From NCBI GenBank assembly GCA_029721435.1, contig CM056581.1, positions 73,456,712-73,520,711 of the forward strand: a stretch of DNA of 64,000 nucleotides. Reading direction: 5' to 3'. Position 1 is the first letter of the stretch, and the number at the start of each line of letters is the position of its first letter. Under the pieces are notes generated by a model that worked only from the letters and a program-made list of their open reading frames with translations, searched no databases and was not told the DNA's origin. This DNA comes from Gymnothorax reevesii. Taxonomy: Eukaryota; Chordata; Actinopteri; Anguilliformes; Muraenidae. Position numbers and translations under genes: made by a program. Positions 14,501 through 24,909 of this stretch are shown piece after piece.

Positions 14501-14844
14501 AATCAAAATGGCTGACTTTCTGATGGGTTTAGGGCGTGGCTCTAATGAAGATTTTTGTATGCCTTGTTAGAAGGCACATAACAACTGAATTTCGTCTGCC
14601 TACGACAAAGTAGCCGAATTTCCCTATGGGAATTTTTAAACTTGTTTAGGGGGCGCTATTTCGACATTTGGGGTCGAACCTGTGCGACCGCCCAAAAATA
14701 TCGAATTTCGGATTCGGCCGGACGAATCGGGAAAGTTAGACGCGTTTTCACAACTGGGAAAGGGGCGAAATTTGCCTTTGTAAAATCGGAAGAATAATAA
14801 AAAAAAAAAAAAAAAAAAAAAAATAATAATAATAATAATAATAA
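11555..14844 (+). repeat. Family A tandem unit 4 of array 1 (3290 bp)
   Basis: Reads as a near-exact copy of the preceding unit, with exactly the same length. By eye the clearest difference is in the terminal A/AAT tract, which is an uninterrupted A-run here (about 14799-14822). Such identity over 3.3 kb points to recent unequal exchange or amplification. No independent gene content. Confidence 0.88.
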
Positions 14845-17800
14845 TTAAAGCTGCAAGCAGCGTTGAACGGGCCCTCGCCCTCATGCGCACGTTGGGGTTG
14901 TGGTGAGATCATGATGGGTGCAGCTGTGCACTCACGACCACTGGACAGATCAAGTGCCGGCCCCATCCTGAGAGAAAGTGTCGAGCAAATCGGACAAAGC
15001 TGAAGGAGTTATGATAAGTTGATACTTCATCCATCAGCAGGCGCTCGGAGTGTAACCAAATTTGGGCAGGTGCATTCAGGGGCAGACCCTAAGCACAAAT
15101 GTGAAGTTTTGAGCAAATCTGCCAATTTCAACGTAAAATGTGGCATTCTCTGTTTCCATAAGGGGGCGCGATGAGCTAGATTGTTTAGCAGCACATCGAG
15201 GCATTCAGGGTGGGGCTTTTACCATGCACAGGAATTTTGAACCCATTTGGATGAAGTATGAGGGAGAGCGAGCAGCTCGAATGTGTTTGGCGAGGCATCT
15301 GAAATGGGGAAACCAGGGCGGCCAGGCCCATTTAGCGACAGACATGCAGAGCACTACTTTTGGTCAGCATGGTCTCTTGATGATCAGAAGTAAGTATTAG
15401 GTTGATTGGACGGAATCGCTAGGAGGAGATCTTTAAAATGCAATATGTGGAAATCGGGCCAAAATGACACAGTAAAATCAAAATGGCTGACTTCCTGTTT
15501 GGAATTGACCAATGGTGCCAGAGACTTTTTTGTTTGAACTGGCAACATACACATGTGTATCAATTTTCATTCTCCTATTCCAAAAAAACCCTTATGGGCA
15601 GGGGTTTTTCAAAATTTCAAGGGGGCGCTATCGAGGCATTTTGCTGTCCTCATGGGCACCGCCCCAATCAAATGTTGGAGCTCACCACCCTTGACCAGCA
15701 TATCAATTTGCATGATGATACGAATTCATTGAGAACATCAAAAACACAAACTATTTTCATGGCGAGGGATCCAGTGTCAAGGCATCACTACATGGACGCC
15801 ATCACTCGAAGCATCACAGCATTCGTAAGTAGTTTAAGCAACTTCTACATGTTGTTGAGGGGGAATAAAGTTGATGGGTTCACCTATATGTCATCAGTAC
15901 AAGTGAAAGTAAAAACTGGTCACCACCTGTTTGGAGCCACGCCTACTGACCTACAGACCTGCAGGGCACAACTTTGGATCAGCATGGTCTCTGAATGTTT
16001 AGGAATAAATCTGGTTTTGAAAGGATGAAATCTCTTGGAGGAGTGCGTTAAAATGCAATATGTGGAAATCAGGCAAAAATGACACGTTAAAATCAAAATG
16101 GCCGACTTCCTGTTTGGAGTACACGAAGGATGCCAGAAACTTTTTTTTGCGTTCTGGCCTAATACATATTTGTACCAATTTTCATCTTTCTACTCCAAAA
16201 AAACCCCTATGGGGAGGGGTTTTTGAAAATTTAAAGGGGGCGCTATTGAGGCATTTTGCTGCCCTCATGGGCAAAGTCCCAATCAGATGTGAGAGCTTGG
16301 CACCCTTAACCGGCATATCAATTTCCATGATGATAGGAATTCATTAAAAACGTCAAACACCCAAACGTATTTTCATGGCGAGGGATCCATTGTCACCGCA
16401 TCGCCACACGGACGCCATTACTCGAAGCACCACAGCATTCATAAGGTAGTTTAAGCAACTTCTTCTACATATTGTACACGGGACATAAAGTTCATGGGTT
16501 CAACTATATGTCATCAGTACAAGTGAAAGTTAAAACTGGTCACCTCCTGTTTGGAGCCACGCCCACTGACCTACAGACCTGCAGAGCACAACTTTTGATC
16601 AGGATGGTCTTTCAATGTTCATTAATAAATCTGGTTATGAATGGATGAAATTTCTAGGAGGAGTGCGTTAAAATACCATCTGTGGAAATCAGGAAAAAAT
16701 GACACGTTAAAATCAAAATGGCCGACTTCCTGTTTGGAGTAGACAAATGATGCCAGAGACTTTTTTGTCCATCTTGGCCAAATAAACATGTGTACCAATT
16801 TTCATCTTCCTAACCCAAAAAAACCCCTCTGGGGAGGGGTTTTTGAAAATTTCAAGGGGGCGCTATCGAGGCATTTTGCTGCTCTCATGGGCAAAACCCT
16901 AATCAGATGTGAGAGCTTGACACATTTGACCTGTCAATCAGTTTTTATGATGATACAAGTTTATTAAAGGTATCAAAAACCCAAACGTATTTTCATGGCG
17001 AGGGATGGAAAGTCGCTGCATCACTACGCGGACGCCATTATGCGTAGCTTCACAGTATTCATAAGGTAGCTTCATCTATTTGTTCTGCATGTAATAGAAG
17101 TGGAATGAGGTTGGTGTGTTCAACTATGTGTCATCAGTACAAGTGAAAGCAATAACTTGTCACTTCCTGTTGCCACAGGGGGGCGCTAGGAGTAAAGTGG
17201 GAATTTAATGTATCTGGATATTCAGGGCAGAGCAATGATCATGTCCAGCAAATTTGAAGCTACTGCAGTCAAGTATGTGGGCGTGAGAGCATTGGGAATC
17301 CCAAACGTATTTTCATGGCGAGGGATCCAAAGTCGCCGCTTCGCCAAACGGACGCCATTACTCGTAGCTACACAATGTTCATAATGTAGCTTCAGCAACT
17401 TGTTGTGAATGTTTTACAAGAAGAACGAAGTTGATTGGTTCAACATTGTGCCATCAGTCCCAGTGGAAGTAATGAGTGGTCACTTCCTGTTACCACAGGG
17501 GGGCGCTATTAGCAAAGTGAAAAGTTAGTATATCAGGCCGTTCAGGGCGGTGCCCTCATCATGTTCAGCAAGTTTGAAGCTACTCCAATCAAGTATTTGG
17601 GTTTGAGATTGTTGTGAAATTTTTCCTTCAAGTCACTAAAATTTGTCACGCCCTAGCAGCCACGCTCTTTGACCTACAGATCTGCAGAGCGCAACTTTTA
17701 ATCAGGTTGGTTTCTCGATGATGTTTACAAAATTTGAAGCCGTTCCGACGAAATCCCTACGAGGAGTTCGTTTTAAAATTCAAAAATTCAAATCAAAATG

Positions 17801-18137
17801 GCTGACTTTCTGATGGGTTTAGGGCGTGGCTCTAATGAAGATTTTTGTATGCCTTGTTAGAAGGCACATAACAACTGAATTTCGTCTGCCTACGACAAAG
17901 TAGCCGAATTTCCCTATGGGAATTTTTAAACTTGTTTAGGGGGCGCTATTTCGACATTTGGGGTCGAACCTGTGCGACCGCCCAAAAATATCGAATTTCG
18001 GATTCGGCCGGACGAATCGGGAAAGTTAGACGCGTTTTCACAACTGGGAAAGGGGCGAAATTTGCCTTTGTAAAATCGGAAGAATAATAAAAAAAAAAAA
18101 AAAAAAAAAAAAAAAATAATAATAATAATAATAATAA
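14845..18137 (+). repeat. Family A tandem unit 5 of array 1 (3293 bp)
   Basis: Near-exact copy of units 3 and 4. The three extra bases come from a longer A-run in the terminal tract (18089-18116), followed by (AAT)n up to the next head. No gene content. Confidence 0.88.
18089..18116 (+). repeat. 28-bp A-run at a unit end
   Basis: Uninterrupted A-run between two (AAT)n segments at the 3' end of unit 5. The same position is shorter in units 3 and 4 and interrupted by T in unit 3, so this is the fastest-changing site among the near-identical units. Confidence 0.85.
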
Positions 18138-21100
18138 TTAAAGCTGCAAGCAGCGTTGAACGGGCCCTCGCCCTCATGCGCACGTTGGGGTTGTGGTGAG
18201 ATCATGATGGGTGCAGCTGTGCACTCACGACCACTGGACAGATCAAGTGCCGGCCCCATCCTGAGAGAAAGTGTCGAGCAAATCGGACAAAGCTGAAGGA
18301 GTTATGATAAGTTGATACTTCATCCATCAGCAGGCGCTCGGAGTGTAACCAAATTTGGGCAGGTGCATTCAGGGGCAGACCCTAAGCACAAATGTGAAAT
18401 TTTGAGCAAATCTGCCAATTTCAACGTAAAATGTGGCATTCTCTGTTTCCATAAGGGGGCGCGATGAGCTAGATTGTTTAGCAGCACATCGAGGCATTCA
18501 GGGTGGGGCTTTTACCATGCACAGGAATTTTGAACCCATTTGGATGAAGTATGAGGGAGAGCGAGCAGCTCGAATGTGTTTGGCGAGGCATCTGAAATGG
18601 GGAAACCAGGGCGGCCAGGCCCATTTAGCGACAGACATGCAGAGCACTACTTTTGGTCAGCATGGTCTCTTGATGATCAGAAGTAAGTATTAGGTTGATT
18701 GGACGGAATCGCTAGGAGGAGATCTTTAAAATGCAATATGTGGAAATCGGGCCAAAATGACACAGTAAAATCAAAATGGCTGACTTCCTGTTTGGAATTG
18801 ACCAATGGTGCCAGAGACTTTTTTGTTTGAACTGGCAACATACACATGTGTATCAATTTTCATTCTCCTATTCCAAAAAAACCCTTATGGGCAGGGGTTT
18901 TTCAAAATTTCAAGGGGGCGCTATCGAGGCATTTTGCTGTCCTCATGGGCACCGCCCCAATCAAATGTTGGAGCTCACCACCCTTGACCAGCATATCAAT
19001 TTGCATGATGATACGAATTCATTGAGAACATCAAAAACACAAACTATTTTCATGGCGAGGGATCCAGTGTCAAGGCATCACTACATGGACGCCATCACTC
19101 GAAGCATCACAGCATTCGTAAGTAGTTTAAGCAACTTCTACATGTTGTTGAGGGGGAATAAAGTTGATGGGTTCACCTATATGTCATCAGTACAAGTGAA
19201 AGTAAAAACTGGTCACCACCTGTTTGGAGCCACGCCTACTGACCTACAGACCTGCAGGGCACAACTTTGGATCAGCATGGTCTCTGAATGTTTAGGAATA
19301 AATCTGGTTTTGAAAGGATGAAATCTCTTGGAGGAGTGCGTTAAAATGCAATATGTGGAAATCAGGCAAAAATGACACGTTAAAATCAAAATGGCCGACT
19401 TCCTGTTTGGAGTACACGAAGGATGCCAGAAACTTTTTTTTGCGTTCTGGCCTAATACATATTTGTACCAATTTTCATCTTTCTACTCCAAAAAAACCCC
19501 TATGGGGAGGGGTTTTTGAAAATTTAAAGGGGGCGCTATTGAGGCATTTTGCTGCCCTCATGGGCAAAGTCCCAATCAGATGTGAGAGCTTGGCACCCTT
19601 AACCGGCATATCAATTTCCATGATGATAGGAATTCATTAAAAACGTCAAACACCCAAACGTATTTTCATGGCGAGGGATCCATTGTCACCGCATCGCCAC
19701 ACGGACGCCATTACTCGAAGCACCACAGCATTCATAAGGTAGTTTAAGCAACTTCTTCTACATATTGTACACGGGACATAAAGTTCATGGGTTCAACTAT
19801 ATGTCATCAGTACAAGTGAAAGTTAAAACTGGTCACCTCCTGTTTGGAGCCACGCCCACTGACCTACAGACCTGCAGAGCACAACTTTTGATCAGGATGG
19901 TCTTTCAATGTTCATTAATAAATCTGGTTATGAATGGATGAAATTTCTAGGAGGAGTGCGTTAAAATACCATCTGTGGAAATCAGGAAAAAATGACACGT
20001 TAAAATCAAAATGGCCGACTTCCTGTTTGGAGTAGACAAATGATGCCAGAGACTTTTTTGTCCATCTTGGCCAAATAAACATGTGTACCAATTTTCATCT
20101 TCCTAACCCAAAAAAACCCCTCTGGGGGGGGGTTTTTAAAAATTTCAAGGGGGCGCTATCGAGGCATTTTGCTGCTCTCACGGGCAAAACCCTAATCAGA
20201 TGTGAGAGCTTGACACATTTGACCTGTCAATCAGTTTTTATGATGATACAAGTTTATTAAAGGCATCAAAAACCCAAACGTATTTTCATGGCGAGGGATG
20301 GAAAGTCGCTGCATCACTACGCAAACGCCATTATGCGTAGCTTCACAGTATTCATAAGGTAGCTTCATCTATTTGTTCTGCATGTAATAGAAGTGGAATG
20401 AGGTTGGTGTGTTCAACTATGTGTCATCAATACAAGTGAAAGCAATAACTGGTTTCTTCCTGTGACCACAGGGGGGCGCTAGGAGTAAAGTGGGAATTTA
20501 ATGAATCTGGATGTTCAGGGCGGAGCAATGATCATGTCCATCAAGTTTGAAGCTACTACAGTCAAGTATGTAGGCATGAGAGCATCGGGAATCCCAAACG
20601 TATTTTCATGGCGAGGGATCCAAAGTCGCTGCTTCGCCAAACGGACGCCATTACTCGTAGCTATACAGCGTTCATAAGGTAGCTTCAGCAACTTGTTCTG
20701 AATGTTTTACAAGAAGAAAGAAGTTGATGGGTTTAACATTGTGTCATCAGTACCAGTGGAAGTAACGAGTGGTCACTTCCTGTTACCACAGGGGGGCGCT
20801 ATTAGCAAAGACAAAGTTAATATATCAGGCCCTTCACGGCGGCGCCTTCATTATGTTCAGCAAGTTTGAAGCTACTCCAATCAAGTATTTGGGTGTGAGT
20901 TTGTTGTGAAATTTTTTCCTCAAGTCATTAAAATTTGTCACGCCCTAGCAGCCACGCCCTTTGACTTACAGATCTGCACAGCACAACTTTTGATCAGCTT
21001 GGTCTGACGATGATATTTACTAAATTTGAAGTCAATCTGGCGAAATCCCTAGGAGGAGTTCGTTTTAAAATTCAAAAATTCAAATCAAAATGGCCGATTT

Positions 21101-21392
21101 CCTGTTGGGTTTAGGGCGTGGCTCCAATAAATTTTTTTGTATGCCTTGTTACAATGCATATAAATACCAAATTTCGTCTGCCTACGATAAAGTAACCGAA
21201 TTTCCCAATGGGAATTTTGAAACGTGTTTAGGGGGCGCTATTTCGGCATTTGGGGTCAAACCTGTGTGACCGCCCAAAAATATCAAATTTCGAATGAGGC
21301 CGGACGTATGTGGAAAGTTAGACGCGTTTTCACCATTGGGAAAGGGGTGAAACTGCCCTTTGAAAAGTCGTAAGCATAATAATAATAATAAA
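18138..21392 (+). repeat. Family A tandem unit 6 of array 1 (about 3255 bp), last unit, diverged at its 3' end
   Basis: Nearly identical to unit 5 up to about 20120, then differences become frequent: the GGGGAGGGG hairpin segment is altered at 20123-20132, and changes follow near 20180, 20322 and 20452. The 3' third therefore escaped homogenisation. It ends in a short (AAT)n tract at 21376-21392, where the next element is family B instead of another family A head. Confidence 0.85.
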
Positions 21393-22470
21393 TATAGCCG
21401 CTACCGAGCGGCGATGCACCGGTGGCCAAGCCCCAGTCGGTCCGAACTCCACTTTCGGTCGACCTCACTCCCTTGGGCCTCTCAGCCTGGTTGAGTTTTG
21501 CCTTGTCTGAGTGCTCTGCCTATTTGGCAAAGGGGAACATTAAAAGGGCTCATGTTGAACACGGTCATAGGAATTTATTCACAACATGTAAGACAAATTT
21601 GTACATTGTGACACAAACCGCATGCTTTTATGTGCTACTGTTGTCAAATTGACGAGACATTTTTTCAGCTTTTTTGGGCGGGAAATAAATAAAACACGTG
21701 ACGTAGAAAAAGCAACATCATATTTAACTTTGGTTTTGAAAAATAAAAGGTTTGTCCCCCACTATTTATTCGTCACTTCCGGTCTAACGGCGTAAGACTA
21801 ATTTATTTTGCAAAATGAAAAGTGGTGGCATCTACCAATGAAAAAATCTTGAAAGAACAATGAAAACTGTGGAAATGATGATGGTCTGACGTAATTATGT
21901 CATTACCTGTACCAAGAAAGCTATTGGTTGGAGATCAAAGCTGTGGCAACCTACCCGAAAGGTATGACAAATATCTACATTTTGGCACCAGCCGCGAGCC
22001 TCTATCTGCTAGCATTATCAAAATACGAGCGCTGAAAATTGAGAAAATAGTTTTCAGTTTTTGGCGAGAAATTCAAAAATGACGTGGCCTAGAAAAAAAT
22101 GACATCATATTTGTAATCAGCGTCCCACATTGGATATAAATTGACTTTGAATGATCAAAATGTGCCAATTTTAGGTTTGATCTAGTTTTTGGCGGGAAAT
22201 TAAAAAATCATGTGACATAGAAAAAATATTAATATCATATTTGTAATCAGCGTCTCACATTGCATATAAATCGATTTTGATAGATCAAAATTGGCCAATT
22301 TTAATTTTGACCTACTTTTCTAATTAATGTAAATAGCGATTATTGGCTAATTGACACGTTTTCATAGATCAAACGAACAAAGTAACTAGAGAAATATCAC
22401 AAGATGTTATATTTCATATTTCGTCAACCGATGTTAAGCCAGTCTTAAGAAGAAGCTTGTTAAAGATTTG

Positions 22471-22493
22471 TGACGTCATCCAAGATGGCTGCC
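22471..22493 (+). promoter_or_regulatory. CRE next to a YY1-like motif (copy 1)
   Basis: TGACGTCA (22471-22478), a full cAMP-response/ATF site, is followed one base later by CCAAGATGGCTGCC (22480-22493), which resembles the YY1 site with its ATGGC core. It lies inside family B and is repeated 292 bp downstream. Confidence 0.45.
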
Positions 22494-22762
22494 AAATCCC
22501 ATGACCTACTTTTGCTTTGAAAAGTCATAAAGTTGTCATCAGCGTTCCATATTACATATAAACAGATTTTGAACGATCAAAATCGGTGCATTTTGAGCTC
22601 GACCTACTTTTGTAATTAACGTAATGAGCAATAAATCAATACTTAATCACTTTTCACGCACTAGAGAAACAAACTCAATAGAGAAGTATCCACAGATGTT
22701 ATATTTTAAGTTTCATTGCCCTGTGTGAAGCCGTTCTCGAGAAGAAGACGTTTAAAGATTTG

Positions 22763-22785
22763 TGACGTCATCCAAGATGGCCGCC
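22763..22785 (+). promoter_or_regulatory. CRE next to a YY1-like motif (copy 2)
   Basis: TGACGTCA (22763-22770) is followed by CCAAGATGGCCGCC (22772-22785). Spacing and order match copy 1 although the surrounding repeat has diverged, so this is one of the better kept parts of the family B internal repeat. Confidence 0.45.
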
Positions 22786-22992
22786 AAACGTAGTGACCTA
22801 CTTTCATTTTGAATATACGAAAAGTTGTCCCCCGCGACATTATGTTTACATACCAAAAAGCAGATCACTAGCTGCAATGGTTTTGATTTTATAAGCAATG
22901 AAAAGTGGCGGAAGAATAAAAAAAATAAGAATAAATAATAATAATCCCAGCAAAAACAAGAGGTGGCCCAAGCCAGCTAGCTTGGCCACCTA

Positions 22993-23669
22993 ACTAGGAC
23001 TGCCGCGGCAGTACTTAGGTCTTCAAGACTTCCGCTTTGACTCAGACCCCAAATATTATCATGTAAAATTCTTCAATCAAAAGAACAGTAAACATATTCC
23101 CTTTTTCGGTGAAGTAGAATGTACAGAAACGGTGAAACATGATCTTGTATTAAATATATTTATTTAAAAATAACAAGCCAAATTGACTATGGGTTTAAAC
23201 AATTTTCAACAATATTGTTAACAATTTTAAACAATAATCATGTGTAAAATTGAATTCAACTATCTCTGACTGGGAGTCTCTCTGTGCTGCCTTGCACTTG
23301 CATGGGACTGGCTCCCAGTCTAACTCTGTCCCATTTTAAGAGTTTTCCTGTCGCAAGTAGGGTACGCATCGCATTTTGCGACTTAACTATCAACTTTTAT
23401 ATCATATGGTTCTTAAGGGGATTGTAGATCTCTCCATACTGAACAGTTTGCAACAAACGGATTTGAAATCGGGTGTATTTTGGCTGAGATATGACTCTTT
23501 GAACGTGTGCTCTCCTTACACTTGCCAACTTCAATGTCAGATAACTCAAAAACTATAAGAGATATCGTTCTGAAAAAAGTACATGAAATGTAAAATAATA
23601 ATAATAAAAAAATAAACAGTACGATTTCAATAGGGTCCTCGGACGACTTTCAGTCGGCTCGGGCCCTAA
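22993..23669 (+). mobile_element. Family C element, non-coding, directly after family B
   Basis: It begins right after the CTAA of family B with a perfect 14-base palindrome, ACTGCCGCGGCAGT (22998-23011). The AT-rich middle includes a local hairpin (GACTGGGAG at 23268-23276 against CTCCCAGTC at 23312-23320). An (AAT)-type tract follows at about 23593-23614, then a tail with TTTCAATAGGGTCCTC, a GACT-TTC-AGTC hairpin and GGCTCGGGCCCTAA (23656-23669). The tail end matches the family A tail. The 60-codon open frame at 23376-23558 has no recognisable domain. Treating this as one separate element is an inference from the layout. Confidence 0.5.
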
Positions 23670-23693
23670 TTATTATTATTATTATTATTATTA

Positions 23694-23836
23694 TTAGGGC
23701 CCGAGCACGACTGCAAGTCGTCCGCGGAGGACCCTATTGAAATCATGCTGTTTATTATTATTATTATTATTATTATTAACAGCATGATTTCAATAGGGTC
23801 CTCCGCGGACGACTTGCAGTCATGCTCGGGCCCTAA
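23694..23836. repeat. Large palindrome: two opposed family C-type tails around (TTA)n
   Basis: The left arm (23694-23752, minus orientation, starting TTAGGGCCCGAGCACGACTG) and the right arm (23778-23836, plus orientation, ending CATGCTCGGGCCCTAA) are inverse complements over 59 bases with one mismatch that I can find. The loop is about 25 bases of TTA/ATT repeat. A third, plus-oriented tail at 23615-23669 lies just upstream, separated by another (TTA)n tract. The right arm ends where the first unit of array 2 begins. Confidence 0.85.
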
Positions 23837-24760
23837 TTAAAGCTGCAAGCAGCGGTGAAAGGCCTTGTGCACGTTGGGGTGGCATCAAGATCTTGATGGC
23901 TGCAGGTGTCCATTCAGAGCCATTGGACACAGCTGGACCGCGTACAATGTGGTTTCCTGATGGGAGTGCAAAAATTTTCTGGAGGGCGCTACAATACCAC
24001 TTTGACATACCTGTGTGCAAAATCTACAACAAGGTAATTGTAATGTCAAGCTCCATGAGTGTTTTGATTTTTGTAAATTTTCCAGTATGTTTAGGCGATC
24101 AAATGAGCAATACTTTTAAATATCTGACTGGGGGCGCTATAGAGCCATTATGCTATATTTAGTGCTCATTGATGGATGACATTGAAGAAAATAAGACATT
24201 TATACTGTTTGCTAGGTTTTTTAAGTTTTGGAGCTTTCTAAGGCCTGAAAACATGAGTTCGTAAAATTTTGGAAAAACACAGGAAATAGCTCATAGCTCA
24301 CTTTCTGTTTATGCAATACATTTCAAAAAATTAAACATTGCCCAGAATGACTAATGGAATGATCACCCCAAATTTCATGAACATTCAAGCACTTTTAACT
24401 TAACATGCCTGTATCTAGAGGGCACTGTGGAGCCACCTGGCCACTCACTATCTAATATTAGCATATATTTATACTTTGGAGGACAATATTATCAAGCTTG
24501 GAAAGTTTCAGGCAAATCCCACAAAGTATGCGGAATTGAAAGCAACTTCCTGTTTCATGGCGGGACATCAAAATTCGCCATGACGCCACGGACACATCGT
24601 TCGATGAAATCAAAAAAGCTTCGCAATTTAACGTCAGCAAGGTTTTTAGATATTAAATGCCAAATTTTAAGTTGATCGGATAAAATCTCTAGGAGGAGTT
24701 TGTGAAAGTACGACACCTGTGGATGGCAAAAAAAAAAAAAAAAAGTTGCAATTTCAATTA

Positions 24761-24780
24761 AAAATGGCGGACTTCCTGTT
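24761..24780 (+). promoter_or_regulatory. YY1-like plus ETS-like composite (example)
   Basis: AAAATGGCGG is followed directly by ACTTCCTGTT. The first resembles a YY1 site; the second is the inverse complement of the ETS consensus (ACAGGAAGT). The composite recurs at the same place in most 915-bp modules, for example 25676-25693, and near 32721, 36221, 44036, 49010, 55189, 56103 and 59575. Array 1 has the variant AAAATGGCCGACTTCCTG. Confidence 0.4.
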
Positions 24781-24896
24781 GAGTCTAGGTCATGGCACCA
24801 AGAGACTTTTTTGTAGGTCTCGGCATATTCCACATGTCTACCGAATTTCATACATGTGGGTTTACCGGGCTGCGAGGGCTGCTTATTTGAAATTTT

Positions 24897-24909
24897 CCAG
24901 GGGGCGCTA
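24897..24909 (+). promoter_or_regulatory. CTCF-core-like box (example from array 2)
   Basis: CCAGGGGGCGCTA equals the 3' part of the vertebrate CTCF consensus. It recurs at 30883-30895 and near 38638, 43257, 46585, 55323 and 59711. The sequence before CCAGG is AT-rich (AAATTTT), so only the core fits. Confidence 0.4.

Larger units (their letters stand above)
21393..22992 (+). mobile_element. Family B element, non-coding, same layout as family A
   Basis: The head has the palindrome GCCGCTACCGAGCGGC (21397-21412) and then GGTGGCCAAGC (21421-21431). The middle carries internal direct repeats: a 292-bp step joins two similar segments ending at about 22493 and 22785, and a shorter AT-rich motif containing ATCAGCGT occurs three times. 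The end has an AAT-type tract (about 22918-22943), then AATCCCAGCAAAAACAAGAGG, a hairpin containing GCTTGGCCACC (22979-22989) and a final CTAA (22989-22992). The tail GCTTGGCCACC is the exact inverse complement of the head GGTGGCCAAGC. No transposase or other protein is encoded. Assignment to a known superfamily is uncertain; Helitron/Helentron-like is my best guess. Confidence 0.65.

Noticed and set aside
23376..23558. A 60-codon open frame in family C
   Set aside because: Short, with no domain, no neighbouring exon signals that I can recognise, and AT-rich sequence like the surrounding non-coding DNA.
23694..23700. Telomeric TTAGGG sequence
   Set aside because: TTAGGG here is part of TTAGGGCCCGAGC, the inverse of the element tail; there is no tandem TTAGGG.
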